NCBI GenBank assembly: GCA_030613665.1
Contig: JAUWLN010000013.1
Span: 1 to 18,307 of the forward strand
Reading direction: 5' to 3'
DNA: 18,307 nucleotides
Origin: Dehalococcoidia bacterium
GTDB taxonomy: Bacteria > Chloroflexota > Dehalococcoidia > Dehalococcoidales > RBG-16-60-22
The notes beneath the pieces are model-generated. The model had not been told where the DNA came from. It ran no database searches and saw only the letters and a list, made by a program, of their open reading frames with translations. The position numbers and the translations under genes were made by a program. Below are positions 7,772 to 13,998 of this stretch, in pieces (position 1 is the stretch's first letter; every line of letters starts with the position of its first letter).

Positions 7772-9337
7772 ATGACGGAAAAAATACCGGGCGGCGTCAC
7801 CATGGAGAAGCTCGTCTCGCTGAGCCAGCGGCGGGGCTTCATCTTCCAGAGCAGTGAAATCTACGGCGGTCTATCAAGCTGCTGGGACTACGGGCCGCTG
7901 GGGGTGGAGCTAAAGCGGAACGTGAAGCAGGCCTGGTGGCGTGCCGTGGTTCAGGGCCGCGATGACATGGTGGGGCTGGACGCCAGCATCCTGATGCACC
8001 CCCAGACATGGGCAGCCAGCGGCCATCTGGAGCAGTTCACCGACCCGCTGGTGGAGTGCAAGAGCTGCCATCAGAGATTTCGTCCAGATCAAGTATTAGT
8101 TGGTCCAGTTTATGCACAAGACAAAGGTTTTCTTGGCTATGCAAGCGGAGTTAATAAAGAAGAGTATGATAAGAGTTGGCAAGAGCTACTTAATAAAAAC
8201 CCTAAACGTGGGGGAACCGCGAGCAGGATGTTTCGGGCTGAGCTTCAAGAACCTAAGACGCTTCACGATTTCTTGGATAAAAAGAGTGAAATACCATGCC
8301 CGTTCTGTAATGCAATAGGCCAATTCACTGACCCTCGTCTTTTTAACCTGATGTTCAAAACTTTCATGGGACCCACTGAGGAAGAGGCCAACGTGGTCTA
8401 CCTGCGACCCGAGACGGCGCAGGGTATCTTCGTCAATTTTCAGAACGTGCTCAATACGACGCGGAGGCGGCTGCCTTTCGGTATCGCCCAGCTCGGCAAG
8501 GCGTTCCGCAACGAAATTTCCACCGGCAACTTCATCTTCCGCAGTCGCGAGTTCGAGCAGATGGAAATCGAGTATTTCGTCCGGCCGGAGACGGCCGATA
8601 AATGGTTCGACTACTGGGTCGAGGAGAGGAGAAACTGGTACCTGAACCTCGGCATCAGGGAGGATAACCTGCGCCTGCGCCCTCACGGTGAGGAAGAGCT
8701 GGCCCACTATGCCAGGAAGTGCTACGACATCGACTATAACTTTCCCATGGGCTGGTCGGAGCTTGAAGGTGTCGCCAACCGCGGCGACTATGACCTGGCG
8801 CAGCACGCCAGGCACAGCGGCAAAGAGATGACCTACTTTGACGAGGATTCCGGCGAGCACATCATCCCTTATATCATTGAGCCATCGGCGGGCGTGGACC
8901 GCTCCGTGCTGGCTTTCCTCTGCGACGCCTACGATGAGGAAATCGCCCAGGGCGAGCTGCGGGTGGTGCTCCATCTCCATCCCTCTCTGGCGCCTTACAA
9001 GGTGGCGGTGCTGCCGCTGAGCAAGAAAGAGAACCTGGCGAAGGCAGCCAGAGAAGTCTACGCTGACCTCCGCCAGTGCTGGATGGTCCATTACGATGAT
9101 ACTCAGAGCATCGGGCGGAGATACCGCCGCCAGGACGAGGTCGGCACTCCGTACTGCGTCACCGTTGATTTCCAGTCGCTGGAAGACAGTCAGGTTACCA
9201 TCCGGGAGCGCGATTCCATGAACCAGATTCGGGTGCCCATTGCCACCCTCAAGGAGACGCTCACAGCCAAGCTGGCCGGCGAGGACCTCTTTGTGCTGCC
9301 AGAGGGCGGTAAGATATGGAAAGAAGAAGGAAAGTAG
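7772..9337 (+). CDS. glyS: Glycine--tRNA ligase, alpha2 (eukaryote/archaeal-like) type
   Basis: This 521-residue class II aminoacyl-tRNA synthetase charges tRNA-Gly in the cytoplasm. Visible features are the N-terminal RRGFIFQSSEIYGG and DYGPLGVELKRN, motif 2 with AFRNEIS, motif 3 with GVDRSVLAF, and a C-terminal anticodon-binding domain from about residue 405 (APYKVAVLPLSKK). A metal-knuckle-like insert holds Cys96, Cys99 and Cys176, Cys179. Single-chain enzymes of this type are usually about 440-480 residues; the excess lies between the two CxxC pairs. That part (roughly codons 100-199, bases 8069-8368) is AT-rich, with codon use unlike the rest of the gene. AAGAGGT lies 7 bases before ATG 7772. 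The gene is followed by a terminator. Function is secure; the origin of the insert is not. Confidence 0.95.
   Translation: MTEKIPGGVTMEKLVSLSQRRGFIFQSSEIYGGLSSCWDYGPLGVELKRNVKQAWWRAVVQGRDDMVGLDASILMHPQTWAASGHLEQFTDPLVECKSCHQRFRPDQVLVGPVYAQDKGFLGYASGVNKEEYDKSWQELLNKNPKRGGTASRMFRAELQEPKTLHDFLDKKSEIPCPFCNAIGQFTDPRLFNLMFKTFMGPTEEEANVVYLRPETAQGIFVNFQNVLNTTRRRLPFGIAQLGKAFRNEISTGNFIFRSREFEQMEIEYFVRPETADKWFDYWVEERRNWYLNLGIREDNLRLRPHGEEELAHYARKCYDIDYNFPMGWSELEGVANRGDYDLAQHARHSGKEMTYFDEDSGEHIIPYIIEPSAGVDRSVLAFLCDAYDEEIAQGELRVVLHLHPSLAPYKVAVLPLSKKENLAKAAREVYADLRQCWMVHYDDTQSIGRRYRRQDEVGTPYCVTVDFQSLEDSQVTIRERDSMNQIRVPIATLKETLTAKLAGEDLFVLPEGGKIWKEEGK
8069..8368 (+). other. AT-rich compositional island inside glyS
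   Basis: Counting by hand, the 20 codons before this point end in G or C in 18 cases. The next 41 codons do so in about 8. High GC at third positions returns after about base 8370. The island encodes the insert between the two CxxC pairs plus the start of the following catalytic core. It stays in frame and intact. Intragenic recombination with a lower-GC homologue is the simplest reading; a chimeric assembly or selected slow codons are alternatives. Confidence 0.75.
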
Positions 9338-9343
9338 GTGTTT

Positions 9344-9367
9344 AAGAGGGGTGAAGTCCCTCTTTTA
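9344..9367 (+). terminator. Intrinsic terminator after glyS
   Basis: AAGAGGG (9344-9350) pairs with CCCTCTT (9358-9364) around a 7-base loop, followed by a short T-rich tail. It starts 7 bases after the glyS stop. Confidence 0.6.
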
Positions 9368-9371
9368 ATTA

Positions 9372-9393
9372 ACTTCCCCTTCCCTGGGGAAGT
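9372..9393. repeat. Perfect 8-bp intergenic hairpin between glyS and sbcD
   Basis: ACTTCCCC (9372-9379) pairs exactly with GGGGAAGT (9386-9393) around TTCCCT. It sits directly behind the glyS terminator and ahead of the sbcD ribosome site. The shape and the flanking GATAAAGGGGGTGAGGT resemble short dispersed intergenic repeats of the REP/MITE kind. With one copy in view, this is a guess. Confidence 0.4.
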
Positions 9394-9418
9394 GGGATAA
9401 AGGGGGTGAGGTCAAAAC

Positions 9419-10660
9419 ATGAAAATCCTCCACTTTGCCGACCTGCACCTCGGCGTTGAGACCTACGGACACACCGACCCGACGACCGGACTTTCCACGC
9501 GCCTCATTGACTTCCTCGCCTCACTGGATAAGGTCGTTGATTACGCCATAGAGAACACGGTTGACCTGGTCATTTTCTGCGGGGATGCCTACAAGACCCG
9601 CGAGCCCACCCAGACCCAGCAGCGGGAGTTTGCCAGGCGCATCAACCGCCTGTCATCAAATGACATCCCCATTTTTCTCCTCGTGGGCAACCACGACCTG
9701 CCCAACGCCGTCGGCCGTGCCACCAGCACCGAAATTTTCGATACCCTGTCGGTGAAAAACGTCTTCGTTTCAAATCGCCCTGATATATACAAAATCCCTA
9801 CCCGCAGCGGCACCGTCCAGGTTGCCTCCCTGCCCTGGCTGAGGCGCAGCGTCCTGCTCAGCCGCGAGGAGACGAAGAACCTCGACTTCGAGCAGATGAA
9901 AGAAAAACTGCAGCAGGCGTTGACCAGCGCTATCGAACTCAATATCTCCAAGCTTGACCCCAAGCTGCCCGCTGTTCTCGCCGCCCACGCATGGGTCGCC
10001 GGCTCCCAGATTGGCACGGAAAAGCAGATGACCATCGGGCAGGAGCACGTCCTGCTGCTGAGCAGCGTGGCCAATCCCGCCTTCGACTACGTTGCCCTGG
10101 GCCATATCCACCGGCACCAGGTCCTTTCGGAAAACCCGCCCGTGGTCTACGCCGGCAGCCTGGCACGTCTTGATTTCGGCGACGAGGCGGATGAAAAGGG
10201 CTTTTACCTGGTGGATATTGAGCCGGGTAAAGCCGGAGGGCAGCGGCAGGTATCTTTCGAGTTTCACCCGGTGGAAGGTCGCCGCTTCCTCACCGTTGAG
10301 GTATCGCTTGAGGCGGAGGACACAGACCCCACCGCCACCGTGCTCGGGGCCACTGCCGGGCAGGAGCAAAAGCTCGAAGAGGCCATCGTGCGACTGAACA
10401 TCACCGTGCCCTCATCGCTCGAAGGGCAGCTACGCGATGGCGATATCAGGGAGGCGCTGCAGGGCGCTCATTTTGCCACCGTGGCGCGGGAGACGGTGCG
10501 TGAGGCGCGACTCCGCCTCGGCCAGTTCACCGCCGAGGAAATCCTCCCCCTTGACGCTTTGAAGAAGTACCTGGAGACAAAAAAGACCTCTCCCGAACGA
10601 ACGAAGGTGTTAATGGAGTACGGGGAGAGGCTGATAAGAGAGGAAAATGTAGAAAGTTAA
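9419..10660 (+). CDS. sbcD: SbcD/Mre11-like DNA repair exonuclease (metallophosphoesterase)
   Basis: This 413-residue protein has the calcineurin-like nuclease motifs in order. They are DLH (Asp8, His10), GD at 55-56 followed by AYKTRE, GNHD at 90-93, an AHAW block near residue 180, and ALGHIHRHQ near residue 222. These bind two metal ions. Mre11/SbcD proteins process DNA ends and hairpins in a complex with the ATPase SbcC/Rad50. No SbcC gene follows here; the next gene is convergent, so the partner is elsewhere or the protein acts differently. Family members are about 380-420 residues, so the length is normal. GGGGGTGAGG lies about 8 bases before ATG 9419. The C-terminal third is less conserved and acidic. 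A strong terminator overlaps the stop codon. Confidence 0.88.
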   Translation: MKILHFADLHLGVETYGHTDPTTGLSTRLIDFLASLDKVVDYAIENTVDLVIFCGDAYKTREPTQTQQREFARRINRLSSNDIPIFLLVGNHDLPNAVGRATSTEIFDTLSVKNVFVSNRPDIYKIPTRSGTVQVASLPWLRRSVLLSREETKNLDFEQMKEKLQQALTSAIELNISKLDPKLPAVLAAHAWVAGSQIGTEKQMTIGQEHVLLLSSVANPAFDYVALGHIHRHQVLSENPPVVYAGSLARLDFGDEADEKGFYLVDIEPGKAGGQRQVSFEFHPVEGRRFLTVEVSLEAEDTDPTATVLGATAGQEQKLEEAIVRLNITVPSSLEGQLRDGDIREALQGAHFATVARETVREARLRLGQFTAEEILPLDALKKYLETKKTSPERTKVLMEYGERLIREENVES

Positions 10661-10687
10661 GAGGGGGCTTTCGCCCCCTCTTTTTAT
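10659..10687 (+). terminator. Strong intrinsic terminator of sbcD
   Basis: AAGAGGGGGC (10659-10668) pairs perfectly with GCCCCCTCTT (10673-10682) around TTTC, followed by TTTAT. It overlaps the last bases of the sbcD stop. The convergent nitroreductase gene ends 6 bases beyond it. The T run supports termination mainly on the plus strand. Confidence 0.85.
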
Positions 10688-10692
10688 CCCCC

Positions 10693-11355
10693 CTACTCAC
10701 ACCACCTGGTAAATTCTTCCGGCTTCTGTTTCAGGCTGCGGTAGGTGTTCAGCTTGGCCCCCTCGTCGGGGTAGCCCAGCGGGATGCAGATGACCAGTTT
10801 CTTGCTCTCCGGCACGCCCAGGAATTTCTTTATCTCCGGAGCGTAGTTGGTCACCGAAGCCTGAAGCACGCTCTCCACGCCCAGAGAGTGCGCCGCCAGT
10901 ATCAGGTTCTGGGCAAACAGCCCCATATCGAAAATCGACCACTCGCCCAGTATCCCATCGATAAACAGGAAGACGGCGCAGGGCGCGCCGTAAAACTCAA
11001 AGTTCATCAGGCGCAAATTTTCTCTCCCCGCCTCATCATCCCGGGCAACGCCCAGTGTGGCCAATCGCCGGGCGCCGTGCTCACCGGAACGCGCCTCGTG
11101 CCCCGCCAGCCAGTCCTTGGGCATGGGGAGGTCGGGATTGGTCGGCGCCTTTGCCTTCGCCAGTTCAAAGATAACCTTGCTCAGATCGTCTTTCTTTTTC
11201 CCGCTGACCACCACCACCTCCCACGGCTGGGTATTGGTATAGGAAGGAGTGTTGCTCACCGCCCCCAAGATTTTTTCCAGCACGTCTTTGGGGACGGGAG
11301 TAGGCTTGAAAGCGCGAACGCTATACCTCGTTTTGATACCTTCCAGGGTCTCCAT
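10693..11355 (-). CDS. Nitroreductase-family FMN oxidoreductase
   Basis: The protein is 220 residues if started at ATG 11355. I prefer this start because GGAGGT lies 7 bases upstream; the in-frame TTG at 11370 precedes that site and would add five residues. The N-terminus has the family FMN-binding pattern TRYSVRAF near residue 9, followed by SNTPSYTNTQPWEVVVV. Near the C-terminus it has LILAAHSLGVESV and then VICIPLGYP, also typical. Such enzymes reduce nitro groups, quinones or other substrates using NAD(P)H. The physiological substrate is unknown. The segment 70-115 is polar and specific to this subgroup. It lies 24 bases downstream of the DsrE-like gene on the same strand, so it is co-transcribed with it. 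Confidence 0.88.
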   Translation of the reverse strand: METLEGIKTRYSVRAFKPTPVPKDVLEKILGAVSNTPSYTNTQPWEVVVVSGKKKDDLSKVIFELAKAKAPTNPDLPMPKDWLAGHEARSGEHGARRLATLGVARDDEAGRENLRLMNFEFYGAPCAVFLFIDGILGEWSIFDMGLFAQNLILAAHSLGVESVLQASVTNYAPEIKKFLGVPESKKLVICIPLGYPDEGAKLNTYRSLKQKPEEFTRWCE

Positions 11356-11379
11356 TGATAATACCTCCAATAAAATAAT

Positions 11380-11718
11380 TTAAAAGGTCAGCGATGCCCA
11401 GCCTTCTTTCAGAAGGTCGGATATAACCGACCCCACATATACCACCTTGATGCCAGCGGCTTCCAGTTTTTCGGTGATGCCCATGCGGTCGGCACACCAC
11501 TTGCACGCCAGGACCTCAACACCTTGCTCCAGAATCTCCTTTACCCGTGCCTGCACCTCGGCATCGCTGGCCACAACCTTCTCTGAAGGGCCGAAAAAGA
11601 TAACTTTGACCTCGTCCATCCAGCCCTTTTTGGCAGCATTGAGCGGATAGACCAGCCCCACCTCCAGAGCCACTTCCCGGTCACCGCTGCATACGAGAGC
11701 AAAAACTTTAGACGGCAT
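11380..11718 (-). CDS. DsrE/DsrF-like small sulfur-related protein
   Basis: This 112-residue single-domain protein has an alternating strand/helix pattern and opens with VFALVCSGDREVA. A VEVLACKWCADRMGI segment carries Cys72 and Cys75, and Cys10 is near the N-terminus. The layout fits the DsrE/TusD fold, which often holds a redox-active or sulfur-carrying cysteine. The C-terminal GIKVVYVGSVISDLLKEG is also typical of predicted peroxiredoxin-like DsrE proteins. GGAGAGG lies about 5 bases before ATG 11718. It leads the nitroreductase operon and is divergent from rubrerythrin. The precise function is not assigned. Confidence 0.75.
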   Translation of the reverse strand: MPSKVFALVCSGDREVALEVGLVYPLNAAKKGWMDEVKVIFFGPSEKVVASDAEVQARVKEILEQGVEVLACKWCADRMGITEKLEAAGIKVVYVGSVISDLLKEGWASLTF

Positions 11719-11784
11719 TGGTTCCTCTCCTTTCCCGTATTAAAATAAGCCATTAACTGACACTTTACCCAAGCTGTTTTCCCT

Positions 11785-11812
11785 TTGTCAAGCGGTCATA
11801 AAATGATATAAT
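11785..11812 (+). promoter_or_regulatory. Promoter of rubrerythrin
   Basis: TTGTCA (11785-11790) and a perfect TATAAT (11807-11812) are 16 bases apart. Transcription should start near 11819. That gives a leader of about 40 bases ending in GAGGAGG, 9-10 bases before the ATG. Confidence 0.75.
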
Positions 11813-11857
11813 TTAAATTGAGGACGCATATAAATTACACCAGAGGAGGCAATTAAG

Positions 11858-12361
11858 ATGAGTGGCACACAGGATAATCTGCAGACGGCTTTTGCCGGCG
11901 AAAGCCAGGCCAACCGACGTTACCTGTTCTTTGCCGAAAAGGCGGAGAAAGACGGACACCCGCAGATAGCCCGACTGTTCCGGGCCATCGCCGAAGCGGA
12001 AACGGTGCATGCCCGCAACCACCTGAGCACCATGGACAACATCAAATCCACCAAAGAGAACCTGGAGGAGGCCATCAGCGGCGAGCACTATGAATTCACC
12101 AAGATGTACCCGGAATTCATCGAGCAGGCCCAGTCAGAAGGCGTAAAGAGGGCGGAGGTAACCTTCGACTTCGCCAACAAGGTGGAGAAAATCCACCACA
12201 AGCTGTACGAAAAGGCATTGCAGGCGCTTGAAGGCGGGCATAAACTGGAAGAGAAGTCGTTTTCCGTCTGCCAGGTCTGCGGCTACACGGTCGAGGGCGT
12301 GGCCCCGGACAAGTGCCCGGTATGCGGGGCGCCGCAGAGTCGTTTCAAGCAGGTGGACTGA
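11858..12361 (+). CDS. rbr: Rubrerythrin
   Basis: This 167-residue cytoplasmic non-heme iron protein reduces hydrogen peroxide in anaerobes. The ferritin-like diiron domain shows Glu15 in AGESQANRRY, EAETVH (Glu48, His51), and a second helix pair with EHYEFTKMYPEF and VEKIHHKLYEKAL. The C-terminal rubredoxin-like site is CQVCGY...CPVCGAP with Cys138, 141, 153 and 156. All expected ligands appear present and the length is standard. ATG 11858 follows a strong GAGGAGG. The promoter is close to consensus. It is divergent from DsrE/nitroreductase and followed by a hairpin terminator shared with a convergent gene. Confidence 0.95.
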   Translation: MSGTQDNLQTAFAGESQANRRYLFFAEKAEKDGHPQIARLFRAIAEAETVHARNHLSTMDNIKSTKENLEEAISGEHYEFTKMYPEFIEQAQSEGVKRAEVTFDFANKVEKIHHKLYEKALQALEGGHKLEEKSFSVCQVCGYTVEGVAPDKCPVCGAPQSRFKQVD

Positions 12362-12391
12362 GCATACGCTAATTTAACAGTGCTTAATAAA

Positions 12392-12425
12392 AAGAAGGGA
12401 GGGGGAAACCCTTCCCTTCTTCTAT
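12392..12425. terminator. Bidirectional terminator between rubrerythrin and the DUF4870 gene
   Basis: AAGAAGGGAGGGG (12392-12404) pairs with CCCTTCCCTTCTT (12409-12421), a 13-bp stem with one G-U pair and a GAAA loop. On the minus strand it is followed by TTTATTAAG. The best-formed exit is therefore for the minus-strand gene, with weaker use on the plus strand. Confidence 0.75.
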
Positions 12426-12445
12426 CTACTGCTAATCCGGTGGGC

Positions 12446-12784
12446 TTAATCGCCCTTTTTCAGCACCCACTTTTCCGCCAGGTCGCCCGCCCAGAGCACC
12501 TTGGGCTTCTTTCCCTGATAAGCCCGTATCATGAGGAATATCCACAGGACGAATCCAAGCAAGCCAAGTAAGCCTGATATTACCTGGCCAATGACGGGTA
12601 TCCAGCCGAGGACAATAGCAGCTACGCTTATAGCGCCAAAAACGTAAATCGACTGCATGGCGTGGTAGCGGACGAATTTGCTCTCCTGCTCTATCAGGAT
12701 AAAGACCAGCCCGCTTATCCAGCCCAGCACATAGCACAGTAACCCGGCGACATTTGCTTCCAGACCGGTAGACGATTTATCCAT
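12446..12784 (-). CDS. DUF4870-type small membrane protein
   Basis: Starting at ATG 12784, this is a 112-residue protein with three hydrophobic segments. It opens with MDKSSTGLEANVAGLL, typical of the DUF4870 (Tic20-like) family. The motif VLGWISGLVFILIEQ and then KFVRYHAMQS also fit that family, as does the GLLGLLGFVLWIFLMIRAYQG core. A longer frame begins 20 codons upstream, but GGGAGG sits 5 bases before 12784 and the family starts there, so I use the shorter form. It should act in the cytoplasmic membrane; no function is established. It has its own promoter behind the XRE gene and ends in a terminator. Confidence 0.85.
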   Translation of the reverse strand: MDKSSTGLEANVAGLLCYVLGWISGLVFILIEQESKFVRYHAMQSIYVFGAISVAAIVLGWIPVIGQVISGLLGLLGFVLWIFLMIRAYQGKKPKVLWAGDLAEKWVLKKGD

Positions 12785-12817
12785 TGCTGCCTCCCATTTG
12801 TTCGCTTTGCGCATAAG

Positions 12818-12844
12818 AGTATACCAAGATGACAGTGATGTCAA
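12818..12844 (-). promoter_or_regulatory. Promoter and palindrome upstream of the DUF4870 gene
   Basis: On the minus strand TTGACA (12844-12839) and TATACT (12823-12818) are 15 bases apart, with a TGG extended -10. The plus strand also shows TGACA-GTGA-TGTCA (12830-12843), a perfect 5-bp inverted repeat covering the -35 box and spacer. GACA-ATG-TGTC follows at about 12846-12856. These could be regulator binding sites. Confidence 0.55.
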
Positions 12845-12882
12845 TAGACAATGTGTCGGATTTAAGAATAAAAAATCGACCT

Positions 12883-13077
12883 CTAATCCTCGAAGACAAA
12901 CAGCTCATCAATCGTGGCCTTTAATGCCCGGGCAACATTATACGCCAGTCTCAGCGATGGGTTGTACCGGCCCTGCTCCAGAAAAATGATGGTCTCCCGC
13001 CGGACACCAACCATTTCGGCCAGTTTTTCCTGGGTCAGGTCAAGCCTGATGCGGTATTCCTTAATCCTGGTCTTCAT
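12883..13077 (-). CDS. Small XRE-family HTH transcriptional regulator
   Basis: This 64-residue protein is almost entirely one helix-turn-helix domain: TRIKEYRIRLDLTQEKLAEM, then VGVRRETIIFLEQGRYNPS and a closing LKATIDELF. The pattern fits short XRE regulators similar to YozG/YgzD, often paired with membrane-protein genes. It lacks any sensor domain, so it probably binds DNA alone as a dimer. ATG 13077 has only a weak GGCGGA site. It lies 57 bases after the polytopic membrane protein gene and 98 bases before the DUF4870 gene, all on the same strand. It may control the repeat-bearing promoter of this set; that is inference. Confidence 0.9.
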   Translation of the reverse strand: MKTRIKEYRIRLDLTQEKLAEMVGVRRETIIFLEQGRYNPSLRLAYNVARALKATIDELFVFED

Positions 13078-13134
13078 CGCTATCCGCCAGCCGTCATACC
13101 CCTGATTAAATCCGAGAAATAAACCGGTATATAT

Positions 13135-13758
13135 TCAAGCCGCTTTGCCGAACAGGGCTTTGAGGTATATCACCACGCTGCCGATGATTCCCACCGCAAA
13201 ACCCAGCGGGCAGATAATGGTGGCGATAATGAAGAAGACAGGCTCCTCGAAATCGGCGCCCCAGAAGTGCATAGCCATAGCGTAAATCGCATTATGCAGG
13301 AAAATGCTGATTATGGCCGCCCCGAGCGATATGCCCGCAATCAGCATAAAGGTCTTGAATAGTTTTAAACGCTTTTCCATAAGCCGCGGCTCCACCCGGT
13401 CATAGTAAAGATAGGAAAAAAGATAAATGGCTCCGGCAGCGATAAACAACGCACCCAGCACCTGCACCGTATCCGGTTCCTCAACCAGTCTGACGCTGAA
13501 GGGTAGCATGAGGAAAGCTATGGCCAACACAAAAAAGATAAAGCCATTTCGCACTGATTTGCCGGTATTTTCTCTTACCCGCTCGTCAATGGGTGGCATC
13601 TTGCGCCGCCTGAGCAATGACCATATCTCGCGGTAGCCCATGAGCAGAAGCCCGACTACAAATGCCACCACCACGTAGTAAGCTTCCAGTGCAATAAGAA
13701 CAATAGCCACGACAAGCGCCGCTATGGCAACCGCCCAGAATATTTTCTTCGCTCTCAT
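13135..13758 (-). CDS. Polytopic membrane protein, possible DUF2178/DUF3796-like
   Basis: This 207-residue protein has about six hydrophobic segments: roughly 7-24, 27-43, 72-90, 98-115, 136-156 and 173-200. A cytoplasmic loop after the second segment reads RRRKMPPIDERVRENTGKSVRNG. A DER-containing loop before a membrane segment is typical of DUF2178-like proteins, which are often paired with short XRE regulators. I am not sure of the family. ATG 13758 has GGAG 8 bases upstream. The XRE gene follows after 57 bases. No enzymatic motif is visible, and I assign no function. Confidence 0.75.
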   Translation of the reverse strand: MRAKKIFWAVAIAALVVAIVLIALEAYYVVVAFVVGLLLMGYREIWSLLRRRKMPPIDERVRENTGKSVRNGFIFFVLAIAFLMLPFSVRLVEEPDTVQVLGALFIAAGAIYLFSYLYYDRVEPRLMEKRLKLFKTFMLIAGISLGAAIISIFLHNAIYAMAMHFWGADFEEPVFFIIATIICPLGFAVGIIGSVVIYLKALFGKAA

Positions 13759-13777
13759 CTTCCTGCTCCATAGTTAA

Positions 13778-13825
13778 ATATTTCTAACGTTATATATTTC
13801 TAACATTTTTTCAGCCTTTTGTCAA
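13778..13825 (-). promoter_or_regulatory. Promoter with overlapping direct repeats for the membrane/XRE module
   Basis: On the minus strand a perfect TTGACA (13825-13820) is 17 bases from TAGAAA (13802-13797). The 11-base word GTTAGAAATAT occurs twice, at 13804-13794 overlapping the -10 and at 13788-13778 around or just after the start point, with a 16-base period. Two direct copies at the core promoter look like an operator, perhaps for the XRE protein encoded two genes along. Confidence 0.6.
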
Positions 13826-13950
13826 TATTTCCGGTCTTTTTCAGGCTTTTACCGATTACTTCCGCCTCCCCTGATTGCCAGCCCCAGAGGATATCATCTG
13901 CCTTGAGCGCGGTTTACAACATCGAGTGGAAGCTTATGGCGCCCCGCTAG

Positions 13951-13978
13951 TTTACATAGAAAAATAATGTGGTATAAT
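13951..13978 (+). promoter_or_regulatory. Promoter of the zinc-ribbon/OB-fold gene
   Basis: TTTACA (13951-13956) and a perfect TATAAT (13973-13978) with a TGG extended -10 are 16 bases apart. The start point would be near 13985, about 14 bases before the ATA codon at 13999. AGAGG (13988-13992) sits 6 bases before that codon. This supports translation beginning at 13999 despite the lack of ATG/GTG/TTG. Confidence 0.7.
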
Positions 13979-13998
13979 CTGGGGAACAGAGGTTTCAT

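Noticed and set aside
8186..9091. 301-residue minus-strand open frame
   Set aside because: It is the shadow of glyS with no recognisable domain or ribosome site.
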